DNA of 64,000 bases from Prolixibacteraceae bacterium (GCA_028377305.1 JAONJW010000004.1:16020-80019); one strand, 5' to 3'; positions 45,007-54,848 are shown, numbered from the stretch's first letter. Notes: a model not told the origin generated them from the sequence alone. A program made the numbers and translations.

Positions 45007-45822
45007 ATGAAAACATCCCTATTTATCTTCACATCACTACTAATTATTGCGACACAAAGCTGCAAAGATAAAACTCCTATATGTCCTCTAGATCACGGCG
45101 AATGGGAATACATCGCTCACCTTAGCGATGAGTTCAATGGCGACTCCATAGACAGATACAAATGGTACGACTTTAATCCGGGATGGAAAGGACGCAAACC
45201 AGGTTTTTTTTCACCCAAGAATGTTCGTCTCGAAGATGGCGAACTTATACTTACCTCAAAAACAGAAACTCTAGATGGACTTCCCGAGGGGTATCAAACC
45301 TTCACCACCGCCGCAGTGCAAAGTAAAACCCGAATGTTATACGGCTACTATGAAATAAGATGCAAACCTATGAAATCACGCTGCTCCAGTGCTTTCTGGT
45401 TTTATGCTGTGGATGGGAATCTATGGACAGAGATTGATGTATTCGAGATCTGTGGAAAACATCCTCAAAAAGACTATGACAAGAAATATTTTGCCACCAC
45501 CCATGTTCTTAGATCACCTGAAACTGGCGATACTCTCAAATCAGATCATGTCGAATGGCACTCGAAAACTCCCTTAGCTAACCATTATCTAATTAGTGGG
45601 CTGGAGTGGAGAGAGGATTCCATTATTTGGCACCTAAATGGTGAGGTAGTCCGTAGAAGAGAAAACACCCAATGGCACCAACCATTATCAGTCAATTTTG
45701 ATAGCGAGGTAATGGCAAACTGGTTTGGAATGCCTGATCCAAAAGATCCTGAAGGAGAATTCAAAATTGATTATTTAAGAGTGTGGAGAGATAAAAACTA
45801 TCAAACAAGGTATAACTACTAA
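45007..45822 (+). CDS. Glycoside hydrolase family 16 lipoprotein
   Basis: A 271-residue surface or periplasmic beta-glycanase. The lipoprotein signal is MKTSLFIFTSLLIIATQSC (Cys19). The GH16 active-site strand is intact as E142-I-D144-V-F-E147 in NLWTEIDVFEICGK, a beta-bulged ExDxxE motif. The mature start EYIAHLSDEFNGDSIDRYKW is typical. The ExDxxE form occurs in laminarinases as well as in agarases, porphyranases and carrageenases, so the algal polysaccharide substrate cannot be chosen here. It stands alone, without a SusC/SusD pair next to it. Confidence 0.93.
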   Translation: MKTSLFIFTSLLIIATQSCKDKTPICPLDHGEWEYIAHLSDEFNGDSIDRYKWYDFNPGWKGRKPGFFSPKNVRLEDGELILTSKTETLDGLPEGYQTFTTAAVQSKTRMLYGYYEIRCKPMKSRCSSAFWFYAVDGNLWTEIDVFEICGKHPQKDYDKKYFATTHVLRSPETGDTLKSDHVEWHSKTPLANHYLISGLEWREDSIIWHLNGEVVRRRENTQWHQPLSVNFDSEVMANWFGMPDPKDPEGEFKIDYLRVWRDKNYQTRYNY

Positions 45823-46142
45823 AATGGCTATCTCACGCTATATCAAACAACAAGAGAAAAGAAACTTTATTGAATCACTTATTAATTCCACAGACATGAT
45901 TTACGGTCATGTCTATTTTTTACACACATAATATTAAATAATGTTATTGTGTGTCGCAAACAAATATTTTTTTATTACTTTGCGCCTACAAAATATCCCT
46001 AGTCTAAACAGAAATGTTTAGGCAAATTACATCTATTTATCCCCCTTTACATTTCATATGTAAAAAACCATTTACACCCCTGAATGCAATGCGATAGTGT
46101 GCACTTTAAAGAATGTAAACAAACAACATTTATTAAAGTAAA
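45823..46142. other. Intergenic region before the YedE-type gene
   Basis: About 320 bases. It contains the GH16 terminator and TTACTTTG at about 45975-45982, a possible imperfect -7 box. The leader to the next start is long (about 150 bases), with no structure that I could recognise. Confidence 0.5.
45892..45921 (+). terminator. Terminator after the GH16 gene
   Basis: AGACATGA (45892-45899) and TCATGTCT (45907-45914) form an 8-bp stem followed by ATTTTTT. Confidence 0.75.
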
Positions 46143-47156
46143 ATGGGAAATGTAACCGTAATTATTACAGGTATAATATTTGGCTGGTTAATGCAACATT
46201 CCAATGTGAACAAATTTAGTTCCATCGCAGGATGTTCCATTCTGAAGAACTTCATCGTACCAAAATTAATGCTAACAACCATTGGGGTTGGTATTATCCT
46301 TTTTGCCATTTCTGTTCAGATGGGATGGGCTACTTTTCATATCAAACCATTAATTACAGAGAGTCTCATTCTTGGAGGGCTACTATTTGGTATGGGGATG
46401 GCTATATTAGGAAGCTGTCCTGGTAGTATCATTATATCTAGTGCACAAGGAAGTGTCGATGCCATCATCGGTCTCACAGGAGCTCTTTGTGGTGCATTTA
46501 CTTTTAGTCACATCTACCCGTTCTACTCCTCTTTTTTCTCAAGATCATATGGAAACCCATACCTTGCAATGTATTTTTCCTCTCCTTCATACTACACTAT
46601 GGCGGTCTTCATAATTGGTGGATTGATGATTCTTGGAGCCTTCTTAATCCATCAGGTAGAAGGAAAAAAACGAAACAAAAAATGGCTTATATCGGGAATC
46701 ACCCTTGCTATTCTTAATAATATTCTTTTACTGAAGCCGCTAGCCAACCGACCAATAGGTGCCTCCACAGCGTTCACCTATCTATCGGGGATTGTAACCA
46801 ACACCCAATCGAATAGCTATTGGAAATTCACACAAACCACTGGAAGCTGGGAACTACTTTTTTTAATCAGTGCTTTTATCTCAGTTCTCTTCATCTCGAT
46901 CATCCAAAACCGTTTCCGATTACGAATAATGGATGAGGGGTGGACACGAATGAGAGATTCAAGTATACTAAAAAGGGGCGTATGGGCTTTTGTAGGAGGA
47001 TTCCTTCTCCTCTTTGGTGCGAGAATGGCTCGAGGATGTACTAGCGGTCACATCATCTCAGGGATGATGCAAGGAGCTATCAGTAGCACCATCTTCTGCA
47101 TTACTATGTTTATAAGCTTTCTAGCCACAGGACACATCTTTTACAAAAGGAGATAG
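46143..47156 (+). CDS. YeeE/YedE-family thiosulfate or sulfur-compound transporter
   Basis: A 337-residue membrane protein with about nine hydrophobic segments. The family repeats are visible as two similar units: GGLLFGMGMAILGSCPGSIIISSAQGSVDA and GGFLLLFGARMARGCTSGHIISGMMQGAISS. Each has the conserved Gly-Ser/Ala-Cys-x(1-2)-Gly pattern, and these cysteines relay thiosulfate in characterised YeeE. The N-terminal half includes GWLMQHSNVNKFSSIAG. The gene is solitary, without a TusA partner next to it. Confidence 0.9.
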   Translation: MGNVTVIITGIIFGWLMQHSNVNKFSSIAGCSILKNFIVPKLMLTTIGVGIILFAISVQMGWATFHIKPLITESLILGGLLFGMGMAILGSCPGSIIISSAQGSVDAIIGLTGALCGAFTFSHIYPFYSSFFSRSYGNPYLAMYFSSPSYYTMAVFIIGGLMILGAFLIHQVEGKKRNKKWLISGITLAILNNILLLKPLANRPIGASTAFTYLSGIVTNTQSNSYWKFTQTTGSWELLFLISAFISVLFISIIQNRFRLRIMDEGWTRMRDSSILKRGVWAFVGGFLLLFGARMARGCTSGHIISGMMQGAISSTIFCITMFISFLATGHIFYKRR

Positions 47157-47297
47157 ATTAATCGAAGTGATCCAACAAGAATATCGATATATCTTCTAAC
47201 CTAATGACCTTTCCTGTCTATATTCAAAACCATCCTATATATTGAAGCATCGCTGTTTCCGTAGATTCTACATTGTAATTCATAACTGGTAAAGAAA

Positions 47298-47345
47298 GCC
47301 CCCATTCCATATTGAGATAAATGGTATTGGGGGCAACTTTTTATT
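47298..47345. terminator. Bidirectional terminator, imperfect stem
   Basis: GCCCCCATTCCAT (47298-47310) pairs with ATGGTATTGGGGGC (47321-47334) with a bulge, followed by CTTTTT on the plus strand and a T-rich run on the minus strand. It lies between the convergent YedE-type and fucosidase genes. Confidence 0.65.
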
Positions 47346-47377
47346 CTATCTGTATGTTCTAATACTCCATTACAAAA

Positions 47378-49618
47378 CTACTCTACGACAACACCTATTT
47401 CAGAAGCCGAAATCCATGAGATATTATCAATGGCTGCCAAACTCGTAAAACGGAAATATCTAGCTTTCGTACGATTAAACATGATACGTTGCTTCACTGG
47501 ATTGTTCTCAATATTATCGAAACGATCTTTTTTGACCACCGTCCAATGATCTCCATCCATACTTACCTCAAATTGATATTGTGAACAGATACCACTCTTC
47601 GACCCATCTTGTCTTGGAATATAAGTTAGTCCTACTAAACTATGAACTTGCCCCATATCTACAGTCATAAAGTGCGGATGACCTTTTACCTTCTCACCCC
47701 ATGGCGTATGCCACATCGTACGCACACTGCCATCAATAGCCTTTGATGCTTCATAATTTGGTTGTGCTTTGTCTGATGCAACCACTTTCCATCCAGAGGC
47801 ACAAAGATCATATCGCTGACTCACCACTTCGCTCTTTTGCTGATCAGAGTTAATGGTCGCAATAGCTTTCACCTCTCCTCCTTTACACAAAGGGAAAGCA
47901 CCACGATAGACCTTAGAACGAACCGTAGGCTCACTACCATCCACGGTGTAATAGACCTTAGTATCTTCGCCTCTCACATCAATTTTCACCATACCATCTT
48001 TATCTCTTGATATCTTTGGTGCATCCAAAATCTCAGGTGCAAGATATGCAGCCACCTCACTCAAAGTAGTAGTTACTCTCGACGAAGGAATATCAATACG
48101 AAGCTTACGTGTCGCTATCGTTTTAAAAACACAGATACGTTTATACCCAACAGTAGTTCCTTCATACAGTGTCTTCCATGAACCATGGTCATCATAAGAG
48201 ACACTAAATCTCTCAACCCGCTGACCTAAATTGTAAATATCCTCTTGTAATACGAGGCGATTAAAACGCTTAGGTTGATCAAACATCATCTCAATACTCC
48301 CTTGCGATCCTTCACTCTGCCAAGCAGTATGCGTATCCCCATCCATCAGATGTTTCGCTTCATACCCCTTCATTGCTCCATTCACCTTAATTTCATCATT
48401 CGCATCCAACACATTATTTGCAAACGCATCATGAATATACGACCCAAGTTTTGCAAGGTAAGTCGAATCTTTAGCAGGGATCAATCCCTCTCTATTAGGT
48501 GTCACATTTAATAAGAAAACCGAATTACCTCCTACCGAACGATACCATACATCCAACAACTCCAAAGGACTCTTTACATATTGATTGTCGTCACGATAGA
48601 ACCACCCGTGGCGTATCGAAGTGTTGGTCTCCGCAGGATACCAATGAAGATATTTCGCCCCCTTCAATTTATTTCGACTACCCAAATCATTCACCGTTGG
48701 ACTTGCTACCGACTGTTTTTCATTGGTAGGAACCACACTAAATTCGCTATCTCTAGTCCTTCCCGCTTCATTGCCACACCAACGAACATCTGGTCCCTTA
48801 ATTGCGATCACCGCCTTAGGCTGTAACTTACGGATCAAATCATACCAAGCATCATAGTTATACGTTTGGCTCGTGCCAGGCTTAGGATTGGCTCCATCAA
48901 ACCATATCTCCGAAACCTCCCCATAGTTCGAACACACCTCATAAAGCTGTGTTAATAACACCGCATCATAATCTGTGACCCCATCATATGTAAACGTCGT
49001 TTCGTTATGTATTGGAGCACCAAAAGCAGGGATCGTCTCCTTACGAGCTGCCGATCCATTACCATACGTACCTCCCTCTCTTTCGATCTCCGAAAGATCG
49101 GCTGGAGAGACATAGATACCTAACTTTAATCCATGTCGATGACATGCATCAGCCACCTCTTTCAATACATCACCATGACCATCTTTCCATGGACTATGCT
49201 TCACAGAATGTGGCGTTGTTGCAGTAGGCCACAAACAGAACCCATCATGATGCTTCGCCGTCAACATCACCATCTTCATTCCTGCAGACTTAATGGTCTG
49301 TACCCACTGATCCGCATCCAATGCCGAAGGCGTAAAATCTTTAGGTGTCTCTTTGCCACTTCCCCACTCACGCCCTGTAAAGGTGTTAATACCGAAGTGA
49401 ACAAAAGCGATAAATTCCAATCGTTGCCAATCATACTGTCTCTGGGAAGGCAACACATTCACCGATGCCTCTAGAAGTTCTTTTTCACTCAAATTGTCCC
49501 CCAGCTGAACGAAGTTTCTCGAATCAAGAACCTGCTTCTTGTGCGAGGTACCCCCACAAGATAGAAGTCCAAATACACATAGCCATCCCAACAATGGCTG
49601 AATCAATCGATGTGTCAT
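47378..49618 (-). CDS. Alpha-L-fucosidase (GH29) lipoprotein with C-terminal discoidin domains
   Basis: A 746-residue exocellular or periplasmic fucosidase. The lipoprotein signal ends at Cys21 (FGLLSC). The GH29 catalytic domain spans about 55-400, with FVHFGINTFTGREWGSG, AKHHDGFCLW (121-130) and the nucleophile Asp241 in SEIWFDGANP. From about 400 the sequence has two F5/8 type C-like carbohydrate-binding parts, with a chitobiase-like beta-domain between (YTVDGSEPT). It would release alpha-L-fucose from algal or host glycans. The gene is convergent with YedE. It is not in a polysaccharide-utilisation operon. Confidence 0.93.
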   Translation of the reverse strand: MTHRLIQPLLGWLCVFGLLSCGGTSHKKQVLDSRNFVQLGDNLSEKELLEASVNVLPSQRQYDWQRLEFIAFVHFGINTFTGREWGSGKETPKDFTPSALDADQWVQTIKSAGMKMVMLTAKHHDGFCLWPTATTPHSVKHSPWKDGHGDVLKEVADACHRHGLKLGIYVSPADLSEIEREGGTYGNGSAARKETIPAFGAPIHNETTFTYDGVTDYDAVLLTQLYEVCSNYGEVSEIWFDGANPKPGTSQTYNYDAWYDLIRKLQPKAVIAIKGPDVRWCGNEAGRTRDSEFSVVPTNEKQSVASPTVNDLGSRNKLKGAKYLHWYPAETNTSIRHGWFYRDDNQYVKSPLELLDVWYRSVGGNSVFLLNVTPNREGLIPAKDSTYLAKLGSYIHDAFANNVLDANDEIKVNGAMKGYEAKHLMDGDTHTAWQSEGSQGSIEMMFDQPKRFNRLVLQEDIYNLGQRVERFSVSYDDHGSWKTLYEGTTVGYKRICVFKTIATRKLRIDIPSSRVTTTLSEVAAYLAPEILDAPKISRDKDGMVKIDVRGEDTKVYYTVDGSEPTVRSKVYRGAFPLCKGGEVKAIATINSDQQKSEVVSQRYDLCASGWKVVASDKAQPNYEASKAIDGSVRTMWHTPWGEKVKGHPHFMTVDMGQVHSLVGLTYIPRQDGSKSGICSQYQFEVSMDGDHWTVVKKDRFDNIENNPVKQRIMFNRTKARYFRFTSLAAIDNISWISASEIGVVVE

Positions 49619-49837
49619 ACTTAATGTTTATAGTTGTTAGTTTACCCTCACAAGATAAGTACTATCATCTGAGCCTTAAAACATTTGAATATGTTTCACA
49701 GGATAAATATTAGAACTAAGAAGAAATACTAACAAAACAATATTACCTAGAAGTTATTATCGTAAATCGTTTAACCACCAACAAATAATTATGGTAATAT
49801 CACCATTTCTATGCTACTCCTATAAAAACAGACTTTC

Positions 49838-50100
49838 AGCCTTCCATACCGTATTAGGCCGATTCCCAGCGCTTCGCACTGGGCTATTAACTGTAGCTCT
49901 TTCAGTGCATGATTATAGAATATACGGATTTACAGAACAACAAACATCACAAAATATTTATGAACGCTTATACTCCAAATACGATACACAATATCGAATA
50001 AGAGGACATATAACATCCCCTGAAAGGGGTACAGTTTATAGCCTAGGGGGCACCCCTAGGGTGGTGATTATTTCTTTATCAAGGGCTGAAAGTCCGTTCA
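49838..50100. repeat. Cluster of REP-like hairpins
   Basis: Within 260 bases there are several short GC-rich hairpins that stand out from the AT-rich flanks: CCCAGCGCTTCGCACTGGG (49865-49883), CCCCTGAAAGGGG (50017-50029) and CCTAGGGGGCACCCCTAGG (50042-50060), bounded by TTTCAGCCC (about 49843) and GGGCTGAAAG (about 50083) in inverted orientation. This looks like a REP/BIME-type unit as found in some Bacteroidota. The open frame across it (49791-50120) reads through hairpins and is probably not a gene. Confidence 0.55.
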
Positions 50101-50139
50101 TTTCTACTAATATCACATAATTACTACGAGAATCCGTTA

Positions 50140-50655
50140 CTTCATTTTGAACTAACCCCAGCGCCATTGGTTCTATCTGTGAAATAGAAAACAAGAGACG
50201 CTATTAGTAAAAACCTATGGAATTACCCTGCAGGGGATCGATGCGATCACCATTACCATTGAAATAGAAGTATCCTAAAGTGGCATACGATTTCATATGG
50301 TTGGGTTGCCTGACAATGCGGAAAAGGAGAGCCAACAACGTATTGAGGCGGCACTTCGATACCATGGGCTAAAGACTCAGGGGAAGAAGATCGTCATCAA
50401 TATGGCTCCTGAAGATTTACGTAAAGAAGGCGCATCATATGATTTGCCTATCGCCATTGGCATTTTAGCCGCCTCAGTGTGGATATTAGCACCTTCGCTA
50501 GACAAGTACTATCATTATAGGAGAACTTACCTATTACCATCCAAGCACGTAAAGAGGGATTCGATGGATTCATTCTACCTCTAGAGAATACCCACGAAGC
50601 AGCAGTCGATAAACTCAATAACTACTGAGTAAAAAATCTTAAGAGGTGATTAATC
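50140..50655 (+). pseudogene. Decayed partial duplicate of yifB with its leader
   Basis: The leader (about 50140-50200) and the first about 450 bases of coding sequence closely match 51612-52170 around the intact yifB gene. The start codon is changed to CTA at 50201. In EVSQSG the Gln codon has become a stop (EVS*SG, near 50276). A deletion of about 45 bases removes the region around LSLDGSIKPIKG. A frameshift follows near 50612. Homology ends near 50655, without the AAA domain, so this is a dead 5' fragment. Confidence 0.85.
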
Positions 50656-50700
50656 GTATATGTAGCCACCAAGGACAGGAGTTTGGTCCTTCTACTACTC

Positions 50701-51510
50701 CTAAAAATAGACTTTCAATTTACCATCAAACCACACCATGAACCGAAAAGTTTTATCTCCCAAGATCTCCTTCTGTTGGGCTTTGGAATAGGCTTCCAAC
50801 TCTTGGTAGTTATTACACTGACCAGAATAGGCATAATCAATATCTCGGGAGTGGATCTGAAACAGTGCCAAAGCAAATCCAACGGCAAATATAGTCAAGG
50901 TGAACTTATGGGCAGAGAATCTCACAAAACGTTGGCTCACCAATACCATGATATTAAATAGGATAACCCCTACCACAATCAGAAAGATATCGTAGTTATT
51001 CCACCACCAAATATCTCCAGTACCACCCGTATAGTGTTTCATGGGGAAAAAGAAGTTAACACCTCCCCAAGAAGCTGCTGGGGTAATCATATCTTCGGCA
51101 AGATGAAGAATATAAGCAGCGATCATCGCCATAAGAAGATGTCTATTCCGCCACAAAACATCGGAAAAGCTTCCAGCACTTCGTTTACAAAACTTAGACT
51201 CTAAACTAGACTTAAGAAGCACAGTCCCTCCACCAAACAGTATTGCTGCCAGTATACTGTGCATAAAAGCGTGGTGGGAGTACCAAAATTTGGCAGAGTA
51301 TATGTCTCTTCCCGAATGGGATAGGTGAAAGAGCTTGCCCAGCGTTCCATCAAAATGGGACCATAAGCTAATAGCATCCACATCGGGAAGTGCTCCAGCA
51401 AAAGCAGCCAATACCATAATCAATAAACTCTCTTTCAACGACTTGTCAGAGAAAGCCACCGCCACCGTTCCAATGGCAACACCTGAGAGAGTATGGGTAA
51501 GGATATCCAT
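50701..51510 (-). CDS. DUF457 / YdjM-family membrane-bound metal-dependent hydrolase
   Basis: A 269-residue polytopic inner-membrane protein. The DUF457 signature is present: MDILTHTLSGVAIG at the N-terminus, AGALPDVDAISLW, then SHHAFMHSILAAILFGG and YILHLAEDMITPAASWGGVNFFFP. The conserved His and Asp residues probably bind a metal. Members include YdjM, an SOS-regulated E. coli protein, but their reaction is not known. The gene is in opposite orientation between the yifB pseudogene and the intact yifB. Its C-terminal half (after about 215) is variable. Confidence 0.88.
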   Translation of the reverse strand: MDILTHTLSGVAIGTVAVAFSDKSLKESLLIMVLAAFAGALPDVDAISLWSHFDGTLGKLFHLSHSGRDIYSAKFWYSHHAFMHSILAAILFGGGTVLLKSSLESKFCKRSAGSFSDVLWRNRHLLMAMIAAYILHLAEDMITPAASWGGVNFFFPMKHYTGGTGDIWWWNNYDIFLIVVGVILFNIMVLVSQRFVRFSAHKFTLTIFAVGFALALFQIHSRDIDYAYSGQCNNYQELEAYSKAQQKEILGDKTFRFMVWFDGKLKVYF

Positions 51511-51674
51511 ATTATTTCGTTAGAATGTAAGTGATAGATACTTTGCATTGGATCAACGATTCCAATCCATGACAAATTTAGGAAAACATGCGATTATAAT
51601 CATAATTCTTGCACTCCATTTTGAACCAACCCCAACGCCATTTGTTCTATCTGTGAAATAGAAAACAACAGACG

Positions 51675-53216
51675 ATGTTAGTAAAGACCTATGGAAGTAC
51701 CCTGCAGGGGATCGATGCCATCACCATTACCATTGAAGTAGAAGTATCACAAAGCGGTATACGATTCCATATGGTAGGGCTCCCCGACAATGCAGTCAAG
51801 GAGAGTCAACAACGTATTGAAGCAGCACTACGCTTCCATGGGCTCAAGATTCCGGGGAAGAAGATCGTCATCAATATGGCACCTGCCGACCTACGTAAGG
51901 AAGGAGCATCCTACGATCTACCTATCGCCATTGGAATTCTAGCCGCCTCTGAACAAATATTGGCTCCCTCTCTAGAGAAATATGTCATTATGGGAGAACT
52001 ATCTTTAGATGGCTCTATTAAGCCCATAAAAGGAGTCCTCCCGATTGCTATTCAAGCACGCAAGGAGGGATTCGATGGGTTCATTCTACCTCTGGAGAAT
52101 GCCCACGAAGCAGCAGTCGTTGACAAGCTCAATATCTATGGTGTAAAAAACCTTAAGGAGGTGATCGACCTACTCTCTGGAAAAAATATGTTGGAACCCA
52201 CCATAATAGACACGCGTGCCGAATTTGAACAGAAGCAACATCTCTTTGACAACGACTTTTCGGATGTCAAAGGACAAGAGAGTGTCAAACGTGCCATGGA
52301 GATCGGAGCAGCAGGAGGTCACAATATTATTCTTATCGGTGCTCCTGGAGCAGGTAAAACCATGCTAGCCAAACGTATCAGCACCATACTTCCGCCCTTC
52401 ACACTACAAGAAGCACTCGAAGCAACCAAGATACACTCTGTGGCAGGATCGCTAGACAAAGAGACCTCTCTGATGACCCAACGCCCCTTCCGTTCTCCGC
52501 ACCACACCATCTCCGATGTGGCACTAGTGGGCGGGGGTGCCTATCCCCAACCCGGAGAGATATCACTCGCACATAACGGCGTCCTCTTCCTTGATGAGCT
52601 ACCAGAATTCAAACGCACCGTCTTGGAGGTAATGCGACAACCGATGGAAGATAGAGATATCACCATCTCGCGTGCCAAAACATCCATCACCTATCCTTCC
52701 AACTTTATGTTGGTGGCATCCATGAACCCATGTCCTTGTGGCTACTATAACCACCCAACCAAGATGTGTAACTGCAACCCCGGCTCAGTGCAGAAATACC
52801 TCAATAAAATATCAGGCCCCCTACTCGACCGTATCGATATACACCTAGAGGTGGTGCCCGTACCTTTTGAGAAACTCGCCGAGATGAAAGAGGGCGAAAA
52901 AAGTGAAAAGATCAGAGAGAGAGTCATCGCAGCCAGAGCCATACAAACAGAGCGATTCAAAGAGGTGCCACATATACACTCCAATGCACAGATGACCTCC
53001 CGTATGCTAAGAGAATTCTGTCTCATCGACCCACAAGGAGCCAAGATACTCAAAGAGGCGATGAACCGGCTCTCACTATCTGCCAGAGCCTACGATCGTA
53101 TCCTACGTGTCGGGAGAACTATCGCCGACCTCGATAGAAGCAAAAATATCTCCGCTACCCATATCGCCGAAGCCGTCACCTACCGTAGCCTCGACCGAGA
53201 ATCATGGGGCCGATAA
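51675..53216 (+). CDS. YifB/ComM-family Mg-chelatase-like AAA+ ATPase
   Basis: A 513-residue AAA+ protein related to ComM, a branch-migration helicase for transformation and recombination. The N-terminal Lon-like fold (YGSTLQGIDAITITIEVEVSQSGIRFHMVGLPDNAVKES) is followed by the AAA core with Walker A GAPGAGKT (222-229) and Walker B GVLFLDELPEF, then a Cys cluster NPCPCGYYNHPTKMCNC typical of the family. Length is normal. An exact 5' portion, with its leader, is duplicated in degraded form at 50140-50655. Confidence 0.96.
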   Translation: MLVKTYGSTLQGIDAITITIEVEVSQSGIRFHMVGLPDNAVKESQQRIEAALRFHGLKIPGKKIVINMAPADLRKEGASYDLPIAIGILAASEQILAPSLEKYVIMGELSLDGSIKPIKGVLPIAIQARKEGFDGFILPLENAHEAAVVDKLNIYGVKNLKEVIDLLSGKNMLEPTIIDTRAEFEQKQHLFDNDFSDVKGQESVKRAMEIGAAGGHNIILIGAPGAGKTMLAKRISTILPPFTLQEALEATKIHSVAGSLDKETSLMTQRPFRSPHHTISDVALVGGGAYPQPGEISLAHNGVLFLDELPEFKRTVLEVMRQPMEDRDITISRAKTSITYPSNFMLVASMNPCPCGYYNHPTKMCNCNPGSVQKYLNKISGPLLDRIDIHLEVVPVPFEKLAEMKEGEKSEKIRERVIAARAIQTERFKEVPHIHSNAQMTSRMLREFCLIDPQGAKILKEAMNRLSLSARAYDRILRVGRTIADLDRSKNISATHIAEAVTYRSLDRESWGR

Positions 53217-53431
53217 AAGACAAACTTTCATAATGTCCCACCTTAGTTAACGATATGTTATATAAACATCACACAAATATAAAATACATGCATTTATCAT
53301 TATACTATCTCCCAAGCAACCAAACAACACAATTAGCTAAATACCAGTAAATTTAAACACTTTAACCTTTTCAATATTGCGAAACACAATCACATATGTT
53401 ATATTTGAACTAAAATATAACATATTGACTT

Positions 53432-54730
53432 ATGAAGCTAGAGAAGCCACCTAAAACAGGTAATTTAAATGATCTGCATGAGTCCTATATAAACAGGAAA
53501 TATGCTGATTTCCTAAAAATAACGGATGAAAAATACCCTTATTGGGACGATCTAAAATATAAGAAAGGACTACCATTTGAAGATCCTTTAAAAGTGTGGT
53601 CACTGATAAAACTTCATCGAAGATTAAATTACCATGCATTGACCTTCGGACACACGGAATTCAATTTCTTTCTAACAGAGGATATACAAAGAAGTATTCA
53701 TGAGTTCGATCTCAAACTAATAGGAGGTCTATATCAACACCCCATTACTCCGTATGATGAAATTGAATATCTGAAAAGCTCTATTTTGGAAGAAGCGATT
53801 GCAAGTTCACAAATGGAGGGAGCAGCAACCACAACTAAGGTTGCTATTGATATGTTAAAATCAGGAAGAGAACCAAGAGGGGAGTCAGAGCAGATGATCT
53901 TTAACAACCTTCGTGGTATTAACTTTATCAAAGAAGAATTAGACTCACCAATAGATTTTAAGTTCATTATCGAACTACATCAAATCATGACGGCCAATAC
54001 AAAAGCGGAATATTGTAGTGGCAATTTTAGAAACGAACAGATCTATGTACAAGATTATATAGACGGTGAAATAGCACATACACCACCAACGTCAGACGAA
54101 GTTGAAAACTACATGGCAGATCTAGTGTCATTTGTAAATGAAGAAGACGACTTTATTCACCCTATTATCAAAGCCTCAATAATTCACTTCATTTTTGCAT
54201 ATATACATCCTTTTATGGATGGAAATGGTAGGACCGCTAGAGCTCTATTCTATTGGTATTTAATGAAAAAAGACTACTCTTTGATGAAAGCAATTTCTAT
54301 CTCAAGAACTATTCTTGATTCACGAATCCAATACGACAAGGCATTTTTAAAAACTGAGTATGATGAAAATGATATGACTTATTTTATCAACTACTCAATT
54401 AAAACGTTAAAGCTCGCTTTTGAGAAACTTATTCATTACAGAGATAAAAAGAAAAAAGAACAAGAAGCAGCAGAATTGATCGCATACAAACTAATTAAAA
54501 AAGGACTAAGTACGCGTCAGGCTGACTTGGTTGCTTATCTATATACAGAAGAAGACCGTCATATCACCATGACCACGTTCGGGGATAAACATCAAATCGT
54601 TAGACAAACTGCTCGACGTGATCTTAATGAGCTTATAACTATTGGTCTTATTGAAGAGAAAAAGAGTGGACGTGAAATCTTCTTCACATTAAAATCACAT
54701 AAAGCGGTAGAAAAGTATATCAAGAATTAA
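53432..54730 (+). CDS. Fic-domain protein, class II autoinhibited, with a winged-helix C-terminus
   Basis: A 432-residue Fic protein, likely an AMP-transferase or related NMP-transferase. The catalytic loop is intact: H259-P-F-M-D-G-N-G-R267-T-A-R270. The inhibitory helix motif (S/T)xxxE(G/N) is present N-terminally as S125-S-Q-M-E129-G130, which defines class II. The N-terminal about 100 residues resemble the Fic_N extension. From about residue 345 the sequence is rich in charged helix and an HTH-like region (STRQADLVAYLYTE, QIVRQTARRDLNELITIGLI). No small antitoxin gene lies beside it. Its target is unknown. Confidence 0.93.
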   Translation: MKLEKPPKTGNLNDLHESYINRKYADFLKITDEKYPYWDDLKYKKGLPFEDPLKVWSLIKLHRRLNYHALTFGHTEFNFFLTEDIQRSIHEFDLKLIGGLYQHPITPYDEIEYLKSSILEEAIASSQMEGAATTTKVAIDMLKSGREPRGESEQMIFNNLRGINFIKEELDSPIDFKFIIELHQIMTANTKAEYCSGNFRNEQIYVQDYIDGEIAHTPPTSDEVENYMADLVSFVNEEDDFIHPIIKASIIHFIFAYIHPFMDGNGRTARALFYWYLMKKDYSLMKAISISRTILDSRIQYDKAFLKTEYDENDMTYFINYSIKTLKLAFEKLIHYRDKKKKEQEAAELIAYKLIKKGLSTRQADLVAYLYTEEDRHITMTTFGDKHQIVRQTARRDLNELITIGLIEEKKSGREIFFTLKSHKAVEKYIKN

Positions 54731-54848
54731 TCCCCCTCCTTTGTGCTCCATTCTTAAGATTGTTTTCCACACCCGATACACTCCCTAGGGGTTTTACAGG
54801 GAAATAACAGTGAATCTACAGTGGATTAACAAAGACTTAATCCGTAGA

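Larger units (their letters stand above)
49619..50700. other. Plastic region between fucosidase and DUF457 genes
   Basis: About 1.1 kb without an intact gene. It holds an unremarkable AT-rich 200 bases, the REP-like cluster and the yifB pseudogene. The open frames starting at 49791 and 50297 belong to these two features and are not independent genes. Confidence 0.6.

Noticed and set aside
48275..49713. Several plus-strand frames opposite the fucosidase gene
   Set aside because: They are antisense shadows of the GH29 coding sequence, rich in Ser, His and Pro, with no starts near promoters.
49791..50120. Plus-strand frame of 109 codons
   Set aside because: It runs through several GC-rich hairpins of the REP-like cluster, and its amino acid sequence is not protein-like.
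50297..50584. Frame of 95 codons resembling YifB
   Set aside because: It is the middle part of the decayed yifB duplicate, between an in-frame stop and a frameshift, and not a separate gene.
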